Source: Acidisphaera sp. L21 (lineage in GTDB: Bacteria > Pseudomonadota > Alphaproteobacteria > Acetobacterales > Acetobacteraceae). From it: a stretch of 64,000 bases of DNA. A program made the translations under genes and the position numbers. The notes below the pieces were generated by a model. That model did no database searches, was not told the DNA's origin, and saw nothing but the letters and a program-made list of their open reading frames with translations. The stretch spans positions 1 to 64,000 of the forward strand of contig NZ_LMUY01000045.1 of NCBI RefSeq assembly GCF_009765685.1, given 5' to 3'. Shown here piece by piece: positions 33,110-41,885 of this stretch. Every line of letters begins with the position of its first letter. Position 1 is the stretch's first letter.

Positions 33110-34984
33110 CTACAGCTTCAACTCGATGCCGACGGAGATGACTTGGCTGACCGGGAGGTCGAAATACTCGATCGGCGACAGCCCGGTGCGCCCGAGGAAG
33201 AGGTAGAGCCGGCGGAATATGCCGCGCCACCACGTTGGTGCAGGCTTTACCACCACGAGGGGCAGAAAGAAGACGGCCCGCGCGTAGTCGAACGGCAGAC
33301 CCTCGGCGAGGGCGCGCGACATGACGGGCGGGTGCATAAAGCCGAAGCGTGCGACGCCGCGATAGATGCCGCCGCCCAGATCCTCGATGGTCAGCTGTTC
33401 AGCTTCCGGCACGTGAGGCCGCGTCGTCGTCTCCACCCGCAGCAGCAGCACGTTCTCATGGGTGACGTGGGTGCGCAGCCATTCGTGGTGACCGATCATC
33501 GGGACCTTGTCCGGGTTCTCGGTCAGGAACACTGCGCCGCCGTGCTCGCGCTGTTGCCAGCATTCCGCCATCTGCTGGAATTCCGGCAGCGGCATCGACA
33601 ACTTCGCCATGGCCTCGCGAAAACGGGACCGGCCGGTCGTCCAGATCAGCAGGATGGCGAACACCACGCCGCCGATCAGCAGCGGGACCCAGGCGCCGGA
33701 GAAGAGTTTGGCCAGGTTCGCGACCAGGAAGCCGCCGTCCATCAGCAGAAATGCTGCCATCAGGGCCAGCGCACGCGGGCGCGACCAACCCCAGACGCAG
33801 CGTGTGACGACGTAGAACGTCATCGAGGTGATGGTCATGGTGCCGATCACCGCCAGGCCATAGGCCGAACCGAGCGCGTCGGAGGAGCGGAACCCCAGCA
33901 CCAACGCCAGGCACCCGACCATCAGCACGTAATTCACCACCGGCAGGTAGATCTGGCCCGGCGTGTTCTCCGATGTGTGGACCACGGCGTAGCGCGGGGC
34001 GAACCCCATATTGATCGCCTGCTGGGTGAGCGAGAAGGCGCCGGAGATCAGCGCCTGGGAGGCGATGACCGTCGCCACGGTGGCCAGGGTGACCATGGGA
34101 TAGAGCGCCCAATGCGGCACCAGGGCGAAAAACGGGTTGGCGGCCTGCGCCGGGTCGGTGAGCAGCGCGGCGCCCTGCCCCAGATAGCTGAGCGCCAGGG
34201 AGGGTAGCACGACGACATACCAGGCGACGATGATGGGATGGCGGCCGAAATGGCCGAGGTCGGCGAACAATGCCTCGGTTCCGGAGACGCAGAGGATGAC
34301 CGCGCCCAGAACGGCGTAACCGGCCCAGCCGTGCCCGACCAACAAGCGCAGCCCGGCGATCGGGTTGAAGGCGGCCAGAACGGCGGGGTGCTGCCATGCC
34401 CCGGCGAGGCCCAGGACCGCGATGGCGGCGAACCACAGCAGCATGATCGGGCCGAAGAAGCGGCCGACCTTTTCGGTGCCCAAATGCTGGGACACGAACA
34501 GAGCCAGCAGGATGCCGACGGAAATGGGCACGATGAATGGCTCGAACACGGGGCTGGCCAGTTTCAGCCCCTCCACTGCCGACAGGACAGAGATGGCAGG
34601 CGTTACCATGCCGTCGCCGTACAGCAGAGCGGAGCCGAGCAGGACGAGGAGCGTGAGCGCGCTCGGCCGGGCGAAGGGCAGCGGGGGCACCTTCGACCGG
34701 ATGAGGCCCAGCAGGGCCAGGGTGCCGCCCTCGCCTTCGTGGTCGGCGCGCAGGATGAAGCCGGTGTATTTGATGCAGACGATCAGGATCACCGACCACA
34801 GGATCAGCGACAGCACGCCGATGATCGATGCCGGGTCGTGTGCGAACGATGGGTCGTTCTGGAAACAGAGTTGCACGGCGTAGAGCGGGCTGGTGCCGAT
34901 ATCGCCGAACACCACGCCCAACGCGCCGAGGGCTACGAGCGGCAACGCCTTTCTGCCGCCCGGGGGCGACGCATCGTTCGACAT
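33110..34984 (-). CDS. kup: Potassium uptake protein Kup
   Basis: A 624-residue K+/H+ symporter of the KUP/HAK/KT family, with about 12 membrane helices and a soluble C-terminal domain. The signature GALGVVFGDIGTSPLYAVQL begins helix 1, GEGGTLALLGL follows, and YGDGMVTPAISVLSAVEGL marks helix 4. The C-terminal end (FDLPVSQVISVGIELKL) is complete. I start at MSNDASPP (34984), the usual family position; the ORF extends 21 codons upstream without support. It is divergent from rmuC with about 130 bp between them. Confidence 0.96.
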   Translation of the reverse strand: MSNDASPPGGRKALPLVALGALGVVFGDIGTSPLYAVQLCFQNDPSFAHDPASIIGVLSLILWSVILIVCIKYTGFILRADHEGEGGTLALLGLIRSKVPPLPFARPSALTLLVLLGSALLYGDGMVTPAISVLSAVEGLKLASPVFEPFIVPISVGILLALFVSQHLGTEKVGRFFGPIMLLWFAAIAVLGLAGAWQHPAVLAAFNPIAGLRLLVGHGWAGYAVLGAVILCVSGTEALFADLGHFGRHPIIVAWYVVVLPSLALSYLGQGAALLTDPAQAANPFFALVPHWALYPMVTLATVATVIASQALISGAFSLTQQAINMGFAPRYAVVHTSENTPGQIYLPVVNYVLMVGCLALVLGFRSSDALGSAYGLAVIGTMTITSMTFYVVTRCVWGWSRPRALALMAAFLLMDGGFLVANLAKLFSGAWVPLLIGGVVFAILLIWTTGRSRFREAMAKLSMPLPEFQQMAECWQQREHGGAVFLTENPDKVPMIGHHEWLRTHVTHENVLLLRVETTTRPHVPEAEQLTIEDLGGGIYRGVARFGFMHPPVMSRALAEGLPFDYARAVFFLPLVVVKPAPTWWRGIFRRLYLFLGRTGLSPIEYFDLPVSQVISVGIELKL

Positions 34985-35112
34985 ACTTGGCGGGTCTCCC
35001 AGGCGTGCGTCGGTATATAGCCTGTGAAGCCCGAATGGTTGTCCCACGGTGCGCAGCAGAGCGAGACTCGACCCGAATCGTGTAGCGAGTCGCCGGTGCT
35101 GGAGGGGACTGG

Positions 35113-36336
35113 GTGGCGGATTTACCGATTGAGGTTTGGGCGGCGGTCGGCGGAGTGGCGGCGATGCTGCTGCTGGGCGGGCTAATTGCGGTGTTCCGGG
35201 TGCTGACGCTGGTGCGCGATCTGCGGCTGATCGCGGAGCACGCGTTGTCCACGGGGCGGGCCGAGGCGGAGGCGACCCGTAGCCAGATGCAGGCGGGCGA
35301 GCGCGCCTTGTCGACCCGGTTGGAGCAGGCGCGGCTGGAGGCGCAGGACAATTCCGGCCGGGTGGCGCTGCTGCTGGAGGGCAAGTTGCGCGAGATGGCG
35401 GAGGCCAGCGCCGCCCGGCTGCTGGCGATCGAGCATACGGTTGGCAGCCAGTTGCACGCCGCGGTGGAACAGCAGATGACGGCGAGCTTCGGCCGGGTGC
35501 TGGAGCAATTTGCCGCCGTGCAGAAGGCGATGGGCGAAGTGGCCGCCGTCAGTGCCGGGATTGGCGATTTGAAGCGGATCTTCTCCAATGTGAAGACGCG
35601 GGGCGGCTGGGGCGAAACGCAGTTGCGCGCGTTGCTGGACGATCTGCTGCCGGCTGGCAGTTATGAGGCCAATGTTGCGATCGGCGATGGAAGAATCGTG
35701 GAGTTTGCGATCCGGATGCCAGGCCAGGGTGATCTGCGCCCACTGCTGCCGATCGACGCAAAACTGCCGCTGGCGGATTACGAACGCCTGATCGAAGCCG
35801 CGGAGGCCGGGGATATGGAGGCCGAGCGCGCAGCCCGGCGTGCGCTGGAAGCCGCGTTGCGGACGGAAGCGCGGCGCATTGCCAGCAAATACATCATGCC
35901 GCCCCGCACCACCGAGTTCGCGGTGCTGTACTTGCCCACGGACGGGCTGTACGCCGAGGCGGCGCGGATGCCGGGGCTGGTGGATGATCTGGGGCGCACC
36001 CATCGCGTGTTGCTGATGGGTCCGGGGTTGCTGCCCGGGCTGCTGCGTACGGTGCATCTCGGCTACGTCACCCTGTCGCTGGAGCAGAAGGCGGAGCAGA
36101 TCGGCCGGCTATTGGGCGCCACGCGGCAGGAGATGCTGCGGATGGACGAGGTGTTGGAGCGCCTGGCCCGCAACGCCGGCAGCATGGCCCGCACGATCGA
36201 GGATGCGCGGACGCGGACGCGCGTGATGCAGCGAACCCTGCGCGACATGGAGGGCCGCGATATCGCTCCGGCGCCGCTGGATCAGTCGTTGGCGGGGGTT
36301 GGCAGCAGCGAGTTCGTCTTTCCGGCGAGCCAGTAA
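35113..36336 (+). CDS. rmuC: DNA recombination protein RmuC
   Basis: A 407-residue protein with one N-terminal membrane anchor (about residues 8-30), a coiled-coil region, and the RmuC domain. The domain shows KTRGGWGETQLRALLDDLL, LLPIDAKLPLADYERLI and FAVLYLPTDGLYAEA. RmuC limits inversions and restrains recombination at short repeats; the domain belongs to the PD-(D/E)XK-like group. Translation appears to start with GTG at 35113 after GGAGGGG. The last 55 bp overlap the convergent ydcF gene. Confidence 0.93.
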   Translation: MADLPIEVWAAVGGVAAMLLLGGLIAVFRVLTLVRDLRLIAEHALSTGRAEAEATRSQMQAGERALSTRLEQARLEAQDNSGRVALLLEGKLREMAEASAARLLAIEHTVGSQLHAAVEQQMTASFGRVLEQFAAVQKAMGEVAAVSAGIGDLKRIFSNVKTRGGWGETQLRALLDDLLPAGSYEANVAIGDGRIVEFAIRMPGQGDLRPLLPIDAKLPLADYERLIEAAEAGDMEAERAARRALEAALRTEARRIASKYIMPPRTTEFAVLYLPTDGLYAEAARMPGLVDDLGRTHRVLLMGPGLLPGLLRTVHLGYVTLSLEQKAEQIGRLLGATRQEMLRMDEVLERLARNAGSMARTIEDARTRTRVMQRTLRDMEGRDIAPAPLDQSLAGVGSSEFVFPASQ

Positions 36337-37067
36337 TACAGCAGGCCCTCCCACTCATGGGCGGCCAGGTCCAGCGTCGCCAGTTTGCCGCCAAGCGAGG
36401 GCGACAGCCGTGTGAGGTTGTCGCGGGAGATGTAGCCGGCGGGCCAGGGCAGCACGTTCCACCCGGCGGCGCGGAACACCGCGACCGAGCGCGGCATGTG
36501 GCTGGCGGAGGTGACCAGCGCCCAGATCTCACCCGGCGCCGGGTGCACCAGGTCGCGCGAGAGGGTGGCGTTTTCGGCGGTGGTGCGGGATTTGTCCTCG
36601 AACACCACACGGCTGGGCGGCAGGCCGAGATCGGCCAGCAGGATGCGGGCGAAATGCGCCTCGTTGGCGACCTGCTCGATCTGGCCGGAGCCGCCGGTGA
36701 ACACCAGCTTGGCCGCCGGGTAGCGCTTGGCGAGGATGAGGAAGGTGGTGAGCCGGTTGGCGGCGGCGGCGATGATGGGGGTGCCGCGGTCCAGGCTGGT
36801 GAGGTCGTCGATGGAGCCGCCGAGTACGATGATTCCGTCCAGGCGGGGCGGATCCTGGTTGATCGGGGGAAACTGGTCCTCCAACGGGCGAATAGCCCAG
36901 CTGTCGACGGGGAGTAACAGGCACGCGGCGAGGCCCAGCACGCCCAGTGCCAAAAGGGCACGGCCGAGCCACCAGCGGCGCAGTAGCCATCCGGCGGTGA
37001 CGAGTTCGACCAGCAGCGCCGACGGCAGCACCACCAGCGACACCAGCTTCACAGCGACGAAGTTCAC
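36282..37067 (-). CDS. YdcF/ElyC family (DUF218) envelope protein
   Basis: A 261-residue protein with two N-terminal membrane helices (residues about 6-50) and a DUF218 domain facing the periplasm. Conserved segments are DGIIVLGGSIDDL, LVFTGGSGQIEQV, SRTTAENATLSRDLV and VTSASHMPRSVAVF. Relatives such as ElyC and SanA act on envelope integrity and undecaprenyl-phosphate-linked steps. It begins with GTG, whose last bases form the TGA of the DUF4169 gene (GTGA), so the two are coupled. The 3' end overlaps rmuC by 55 bp. Confidence 0.88.
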   Translation of the reverse strand: MNFVAVKLVSLVVLPSALLVELVTAGWLLRRWWLGRALLALGVLGLAACLLLPVDSWAIRPLEDQFPPINQDPPRLDGIIVLGGSIDDLTSLDRGTPIIAAAANRLTTFLILAKRYPAAKLVFTGGSGQIEQVANEAHFARILLADLGLPPSRVVFEDKSRTTAENATLSRDLVHPAPGEIWALVTSASHMPRSVAVFRAAGWNVLPWPAGYISRDNLTRLSPSLGGKLATLDLAAHEWEGLLYYWLAGKTNSLLPTPAND

Positions 37068-37243
37068 GCCGGGTCGTGCTTCGCGCCGTCCAGGGTGCGA
37101 CGCGCCCGCTCCTCCTCCAGCCGGTCGCGTTCGCGCTCGACAAGGGTGCGGCCGTGGCGAGCACGGTTGGCGACGGCCTCGGCCGATTTCTCGATTCGGG
37201 CCTTGTCCTTTCGCACCTGCCGCAAATTGACTATCTCACCCAT
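37064..37243 (-). CDS. DUF4169 small protein
   Basis: A 59-residue, highly charged helical protein starting MGEIVNLRQVRKDKARIEKS and containing the Arg/Glu-rich segment ERERDRLEEERARRTLDGAK. I recognise the DUF4169 layout (V-N-L-R-Q-x-R-K-x-x-x-R followed by A-x-x-N-R-x-x-x-G). Function unknown. It is easily missed because of its size. The ATG at 37243 begins a unit whose TGA overlaps the GTG of the ydcF-like gene. Confidence 0.85.
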   Translation of the reverse strand: MGEIVNLRQVRKDKARIEKSAEAVANRARHGRTLVERERDRLEEERARRTLDGAKHDPA

Positions 37244-37278
37244 GGCAGCAGCCTGCCACGAAACCGAGGAGAAGCGTA

Positions 37279-37947
37279 ATGGGCCGGATGATCGAGCTAG
37301 CGGCTGAGGATGGCCATAAGCTGGGTGCGTACCAAACCGGCCCGGATGATGCGGTGAAGGGCCTCGTTGTCGTGCAGGAGATCTTTGGCGTGAACGGCCA
37401 TATGCGCAACGTGTGCGACCAATTCGCCGCGGCGGGCTACGCGGTCATCGCGCCGGCCTTATTCGACCGGGTGCAGCGCGGCGTGGAACTGGGCTACGGC
37501 GATGCGGACCGCAAGCGCGGGATCGAACTGCGGTCCGAGGTAACGGCCGAGGCCACCATGGCGGACGTGCATGCTGCCGCCGCCGCGCTGGGGCAGCGTA
37601 AGCTTGGGATCGTCGGGTATTGCTGGGGCGGCACCGTTGCCTGGTGGGGCGCGACCCGCAGCAACCGGTTCGAGGCCGCGGTTGGCTGGTATGGCGGCGG
37701 GATTGCGGCGACGCGTGAGGAGCATCCGAATTGCGCCGTGCAATTGCATTTTGGCGCCGAGGACCACGGCATTCCGCTATCGGATGTCGAGGCGATCCGT
37801 GCCTCTCAACCTGGCGTCGAGATCTACATCTACCAGGGCGCAGGCCATGGTTTCGGCTGTGACGAGCGGGCGAGCTTCGACGCGGATGCTGCCGAGCATG
37901 CGCGTGGGCGGACGATGGACTTTCTGGCCCGTCATTTACCTGGCTGA
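37279..37947 (+). CDS. Dienelactone hydrolase family protein
   Basis: A 222-residue alpha/beta hydrolase of the dienelactone hydrolase (carboxymethylenebutenolidase) type. The nucleophile is the Cys in VGYCWGGTVA, with LHFGAEDHGIP carrying the Asp and YQGAGHGFGC the catalytic His. VVVQEIFGVNGHMRNVCDQF is the family's N-terminal signature. It is cytoplasmic (no signal). The ATG at 37279 follows GAGGAGAAG. No other aromatic degradation genes are nearby, so it may be a broad-specificity hydrolase. Confidence 0.92.
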   Translation: MGRMIELAAEDGHKLGAYQTGPDDAVKGLVVVQEIFGVNGHMRNVCDQFAAAGYAVIAPALFDRVQRGVELGYGDADRKRGIELRSEVTAEATMADVHAAAAALGQRKLGIVGYCWGGTVAWWGATRSNRFEAAVGWYGGGIAATREEHPNCAVQLHFGAEDHGIPLSDVEAIRASQPGVEIYIYQGAGHGFGCDERASFDADAAEHARGRTMDFLARHLPG

Positions 37948-38048
37948 CGCTAATTATTGGATGCTAACGAATTCGCACGCGGACGTGAAAACCCTGGGCG
38001 CTTGACGGCGTTCTGAACCGGCAAGCAACACCGGAAGGGGTGTCACCC

Positions 38049-38198
38049 GTGGGTACAATCCTCGTTATTATCCTTATCGTCCTTCTGCTGGGCGGCGGCG
38101 GCTATGGCTACAATGCTGGTTGGGGCATGGGACCGACCGGTGGCATCGGCCTGATCGTTCTGATCCTGATCGTTCTGCTGGTCTTGGGCCGAATCTAG
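38049..38198 (+). CDS. DUF3309 small membrane protein
   Basis: A 49-residue protein made of two hydrophobic segments around a glycine/tyrosine-rich turn: MGTILVIILIVLLLGGGGYG, then GLIVLILIVLLVLGRI. This is the DUF3309 pattern, common as a lone membrane micro-protein in alphaproteobacteria; function unknown. It starts with GTG at 38049, supported by GGAAGGGG 8 bases upstream. It is followed within 12 bp by a strong hairpin. Confidence 0.85.
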   Translation: MGTILVIILIVLLLGGGGYGYNAGWGMGPTGGIGLIVLILIVLLVLGRI

Positions 38199-38209
38199 CC
38201 CGCGACAAA

Positions 38210-38235
38210 CCCCTCTCCCATCCGTGGGAGAGGGG
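38210..38235. terminator. Hairpin between convergent DUF3309 and mtnP genes
   Basis: An 11 bp perfect stem (cccctctccca with tgggagagggg) and loop tccg lies 12 bp after the DUF3309 stop and 14 bp from the mtnP stop. A weak T-rich tail (cttct) follows on the plus strand. Confidence 0.8.
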
Positions 38236-38248
38236 CTTCTGGTGGCCA

Positions 38249-39127
38249 TTACCCCAGGACGCGGCCGGCTACGGCGTCGAGACGACTCATCAGTGCCGGA
38301 TCGCGAGCGCTGATGGGCGTCGAGATCGAGAAATCCAGGACGCGGTCACAGCCCGCCGGGCATGGCCCACGGGATACCCCGACCAAGGGCACTACGGCGC
38401 GAACCAAGGCGCGGGCTTTGTCGGCATTGCTCGACATGACCGAGACGATCTGGTCGACGGTGACGTGGCCGTGGTCCGGATGCCAGCAGTCATAATCCGT
38501 GACCATTGCGACGGTGGCGTAGCAAAGCTCCGCCTCTCGGGCGAGTTTGGCCTCCGGCATGTTGGTCATGCCAATGACGTCGCAGCCCCAACTCCGGTAT
38601 AGATTACTCTCGGCCTTGGTGGAGAATTGCGGGCCCTCCATCACGAGGTAGGTCCCGCCACGGGTTACCGGCAGGCCTAGATCCCGGGCGGATGCCTCCA
38701 GCGCGTCGCCCAGGCGGGGGCAAACTGGGTCGGCCACGCTCACATGGGCGACGCAGCCCTGGCCGAAGAAGCTTTTTTCCCGGGCGAAGCTGCGGTCGAT
38801 GAATTGGTCGACGATGACGAAGTGGCCGGGAGGATACTCCTCCTTCAGGCTGCCGACCGCGGAGAGCGACAGCACGTCGGTCACGCCCGACCGTTTCAGC
38901 GCATCGATGTTGGCGCGGTAGTTGAGGTGGCTGGGGGAGAGGCGGTGGCCCCGGCCGTGGCGCGGCAGGAAGACGCATTGCACGCCGTCCAATCTGCCGA
39001 ACAGCAATTCGTCCGACGGTTCGCCCCACGGTGTTGGAACGTGCCGCCATTCCTTGGCCTCCAGCCCGTCGATGTCATACAGACCAGAGCCGCCGATGAT
39101 GCCGATCACCGGCTGAATGCTATCCAT
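38249..39127 (-). CDS. mtnP: S-methyl-5'-thioadenosine phosphorylase
   Basis: Splits methylthioadenosine with phosphate to adenine and methylthioribose-1-phosphate in the methionine salvage pathway. The 292-residue protein has the phosphate-binding start IGIIGGSGLYDIDGL, FLPRHGRGHRLSPSHLNYRA, MEGPQFSTKAE and the base/ribose site GMTNMPEAKLAREAELCYA. The ATG at 39127 is 5 bp after petC, so mtnP is probably the last gene of the petABC transcript, an odd metabolic pairing. Confidence 0.95.
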   Translation of the reverse strand: MDSIQPVIGIIGGSGLYDIDGLEAKEWRHVPTPWGEPSDELLFGRLDGVQCVFLPRHGRGHRLSPSHLNYRANIDALKRSGVTDVLSLSAVGSLKEEYPPGHFVIVDQFIDRSFAREKSFFGQGCVAHVSVADPVCPRLGDALEASARDLGLPVTRGGTYLVMEGPQFSTKAESNLYRSWGCDVIGMTNMPEAKLAREAELCYATVAMVTDYDCWHPDHGHVTVDQIVSVMSSNADKARALVRAVVPLVGVSRGPCPAGCDRVLDFSISTPISARDPALMSRLDAVAGRVLG

Positions 39128-39132
39128 GATGC

Positions 39133-39903
39133 TTAATGCACGTCCGACCAGATTTTCCGCTTTACGGCATAGGTCACGACGGTCATGCCGGCAAGGAACA
39201 GGACGATGCGCACACCCATGCGCTTGCGCTGCTCCATTTCCGGGTTGGCCATGTAGGTCAGGAATGTCGCGACGTCGCGGGACATCTGCTCCACCGTGGC
39301 GGGGGTGCCATCGGAATAGGTCACCTGGCCGTCGTGCAGCGGTTGGGCCATGGCGATCTGCCGGCCCTCGAACGCGATGTTGTAGTTCATCCCGTCGCCC
39401 ATTTTCATGCCGGCCGGTGGGTCGCGATAGCCTTCCAGCAAGGCAGCAATGTAGGTGGCGCCGCCTTCACGAGCTTTCTCGATGAGTGAATGATCGGGCG
39501 GCAGCGCGCCGTTATTGGCCGCTCGCGCTGCCTTCTCGTTCGCGAACGGGGTGCGGAAATGATCGGCTGGCAGCGCCGGCCGGTCGATCGGCTGGCCGGA
39601 ATCGTCGGTCGCGCCGCCGGTGATGGTGATGCCGGCGGCGAAGGCCTTCACCTGGTCCGCCGACAGGCCGATCCCCGTCAGGTTGCGGTAATACGCCTCT
39701 TTCATGGAGTGGCAGTTGGAGCAAACCTCCTGCCAGACCTGCAAGCCGCGCTGTTCCGCGGCACGGTCGAATGTGCCGAACGGTCCGTCGAAGCTCCATC
39801 GCATCTTGGGCAGCGGCTCGGGGTCCATCACCTGAGCCCGGGCGGTTGGAACAAGAGCGGGCAGCGCCAGGAAGGCACCCAATGCGAGCAGGGCGAGACG
39901 CAT
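39133..39903 (-). CDS. petC: Cytochrome c1 of the bc1 complex
   Basis: The c-type haem subunit that takes electrons from the Rieske protein and passes them to soluble cytochrome c. Signal peptide [20 protein letters not shown] is cleaved after ARA (about residue 23). The haem motif CSNCH is at 61-65. The Met axial ligand lies in PAGMKMGDGMNYN. A C-terminal anchor helix (VRIVLFLAGMTVVTYAVKRK) ends the 256-residue protein. The ATG at 39903 shares its A with the petB TGA. The longer ORF to 40323 is petB read in the wrong frame. Confidence 0.96.
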   Translation of the reverse strand: MRLALLALGAFLALPALVPTARAQVMDPEPLPKMRWSFDGPFGTFDRAAEQRGLQVWQEVCSNCHSMKEAYYRNLTGIGLSADQVKAFAAGITITGGATDDSGQPIDRPALPADHFRTPFANEKAARAANNGALPPDHSLIEKAREGGATYIAALLEGYRDPPAGMKMGDGMNYNIAFEGRQIAMAQPLHDGQVTYSDGTPATVEQMSRDVATFLTYMANPEMEQRKRMGVRIVLFLAGMTVVTYAVKRKIWSDVH

Positions 39904-41186
39904 CAGATCTTCTCCATCGGCTTGGCCGTGGCGCCGTGGGGCATGGGGCCGCCACCACCGCCGGGTCCGCGGGGTAGCACGGGACTGCTGATGCTTTCCG
40001 GAAGGGGCAACGGCTTCTCGATCTTGCCCAGCAGCGGCAGCAGCACCAGGAAGTGCAGGAAGTAGTAGGCGGTGGCGACGCGGCCCAGCACGACCCAGAT
40101 GCCTTCCGGACGATGGGCGCCGACGAAGCCCAGCACAAACAGCGCCAGCACCAGCACCCAGATCAACTGGCGGTAGATGGGGCGGAAGCGAGCCGAGCGG
40201 ACCGGCGAGGTGTCGAGCCAGGGCAGCACGAACAGCACCGCGATGGCGCCGAACATGAGGCTGACGCCGCCGAGCTTGGACGGAACCGAGCGCAGGATTG
40301 CGTAGAACGGCAGGAAATACCATTCCGGCACGATCTCCGCCGGGGTGGAGAGCGGGTTGGCCGGGATGTAGTTGTCCGGGTGGCCCATGTAGTTCGGGGC
40401 GAAGAACACCACGATGGCGAAGACCAGCAGGAACACGCAGATCCCGACGCTGTCCTTGATGGTGTAGTATGGGTGGAACGGGATGGTGTCCTGCGGGGTC
40501 TTTACATCGATGCCCAGCGGGTTGTTCGACCCGGTGATATGCAGTGCCACGATGTGCAGGAACACCACGCCGGTGATCATGAACGGCAGCAAGTAATGCA
40601 GGGAGAAGAACCGGTTCAGCGTCGGGTTATCGACGGAAAAGCCGCCCCATAGCCATGTGACGATGCTTTCGCCCACCACGGGGATTGCGGAGAACAGGTT
40701 GGTGATGACGGTGGCGCCCCAGTAGCTCATCTGGCCCCAGGGCAGCACGTAACCCATGAAGGCGGTGGCCATCATCAGCAGCAGGATGACCACGCCCAGC
40801 ATGAACAGCAATTCGCGGGGCGCCTTGTAGGAACCGTAGTACAGGGCGCGGAAGATGTGGATGTAGGTGACGATGAAGAACATCGAGGCGCCGTTGGCGT
40901 GCACGTAGCGCAGCAGCCAGCCGTAGTTCACGTCGCGCATGATCCGCTCGACACTGTCGAACGCCATGGACGTGTGCGCGGTGTAGTTCATCGCCAGGAA
41001 GATGCCGGTGGCGATCATGATGACCAGGTTGATCATCGCCAGGGCGCCGAAATTCCAGAAGTAGTTGAAATTCTTCGGCGTCGGGAAGGTCCCGTATTCC
41101 TTCTGCATCATCGTCAGAATGGGCATACGGGAGTCGAACCAGTTTAGAACCGGGTTCTTGAAATCGCTTTGATGTAGTCCGGCCAT
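39903..41186 (-). CDS. petB: Cytochrome b of the bc1 complex
   Basis: The 427-residue quinol-oxidising membrane subunit with two b haems. Haem-ligand His residues lie in [20 protein letters not shown] and in [11 protein letters not shown] to [10 protein letters not shown]. The Qo-site loop is PEWYF. Eight helices are predicted. The C terminus carries a Gly/Pro-rich tail ([14 protein letters not shown]) not needed for the core. It lies 12 bp after petA and overlaps petC by one base in the petABC operon. Confidence 0.97.
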   Translation of the reverse strand: MAGLHQSDFKNPVLNWFDSRMPILTMMQKEYGTFPTPKNFNYFWNFGALAMINLVIMIATGIFLAMNYTAHTSMAFDSVERIMRDVNYGWLLRYVHANGASMFFIVTYIHIFRALYYGSYKAPRELLFMLGVVILLLMMATAFMGYVLPWGQMSYWGATVITNLFSAIPVVGESIVTWLWGGFSVDNPTLNRFFSLHYLLPFMITGVVFLHIVALHITGSNNPLGIDVKTPQDTIPFHPYYTIKDSVGICVFLLVFAIVVFFAPNYMGHPDNYIPANPLSTPAEIVPEWYFLPFYAILRSVPSKLGGVSLMFGAIAVLFVLPWLDTSPVRSARFRPIYRQLIWVLVLALFVLGFVGAHRPEGIWVVLGRVATAYYFLHFLVLLPLLGKIEKPLPLPESISSPVLPRGPGGGGGPMPHGATAKPMEKI

Positions 41187-41198
41187 CTTGTCTGTCCC

Positions 41199-41774
41199 TC
41201 AGCCGATCTTGATTTTGGTGTCGGACTCGAACGCGTACGGCGGTAGCGCCAGGTTGGCCGGCGCCGGGCCGTGGCGAACCCGGCCCGACACGTCATATTG
41301 GCTGCCGTGGCAGGGGCAGAACCAACCGCCCCATTCACCACGCGGATCGGTCGGCTTGTTGCCGAGGGGGATGCAGCCGAGATGGGTGCAGATGCCGATG
41401 AGGATGATCCACTGCGCGTGGCCGTCCTTGATGCGGGATTGGTCGCTGGCGGGTTCGATCAACTGGTTCAGCGGCACGGCTTCGACGGTCTTGATCTCGT
41501 CGGCGGTGCGATGGCGCACGAAAATCGGCTTGCCGCGCCAGACGGTGGTGATGCCCATTCCCTCGGTGATCGACTTGAGGTCGACGTCGACCGAGGACAG
41601 CGCCAGCACGTCGCCGGCCGGGTTCATGCTGTCGACCAAGGGCCAGACGATGGCGCCGACGCCGATAGCCGCGCCTGCGGCTGCGACCAGCTTCAGGAAG
41701 TCGCGCTTGGTCGTCGTCGCATCCCCGGCATGACCTGGCGCCAACGGTATCGCGTCGGAAGATGTTATCGACAT
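41199..41774 (-). CDS. petA: Rieske iron-sulfur subunit of the bc1 complex
   Basis: The 191-residue [2Fe-2S] subunit that moves electrons from quinol to cytochrome c1. Cluster-binding motifs are CTHLGC and CPCHGS, joined by the GEWGGWF segment. The N terminus has a Tat-like anchor, TTTKRDFLKLVAAAGAAIGV, but with Lys-Arg in place of the usual Arg-Arg. I start at MSITSSDAIP (41774); the ORF runs much further upstream across hemF on the other strand without protein support. It is the first gene of petABC-mtnP and is divergent from hemF. Confidence 0.96.
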   Translation of the reverse strand: MSITSSDAIPLAPGHAGDATTTKRDFLKLVAAAGAAIGVGAIVWPLVDSMNPAGDVLALSSVDVDLKSITEGMGITTVWRGKPIFVRHRTADEIKTVEAVPLNQLIEPASDQSRIKDGHAQWIILIGICTHLGCIPLGNKPTDPRGEWGGWFCPCHGSQYDVSGRVRHGPAPANLALPPYAFESDTKIKIG

Positions 41775-41885
41775 TGAACGTTTACCCTTCTCAAGCGAGG
41801 CTTTGCCTGTTCTACGGGAGGGATTTCGGCCCTGCAACACGGCAAGGCCGCATTTCCCTACGCTTGCATATCGGAGCGCCCTGAA

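Noticed and set aside
33456-35588. 710-codon minus-strand ORF across kup and the start of rmuC
   Set aside because: Reads kup in the wrong frame and rmuC antisense; Arg/Pro/Ala-rich product typical of GC-rich shadows.
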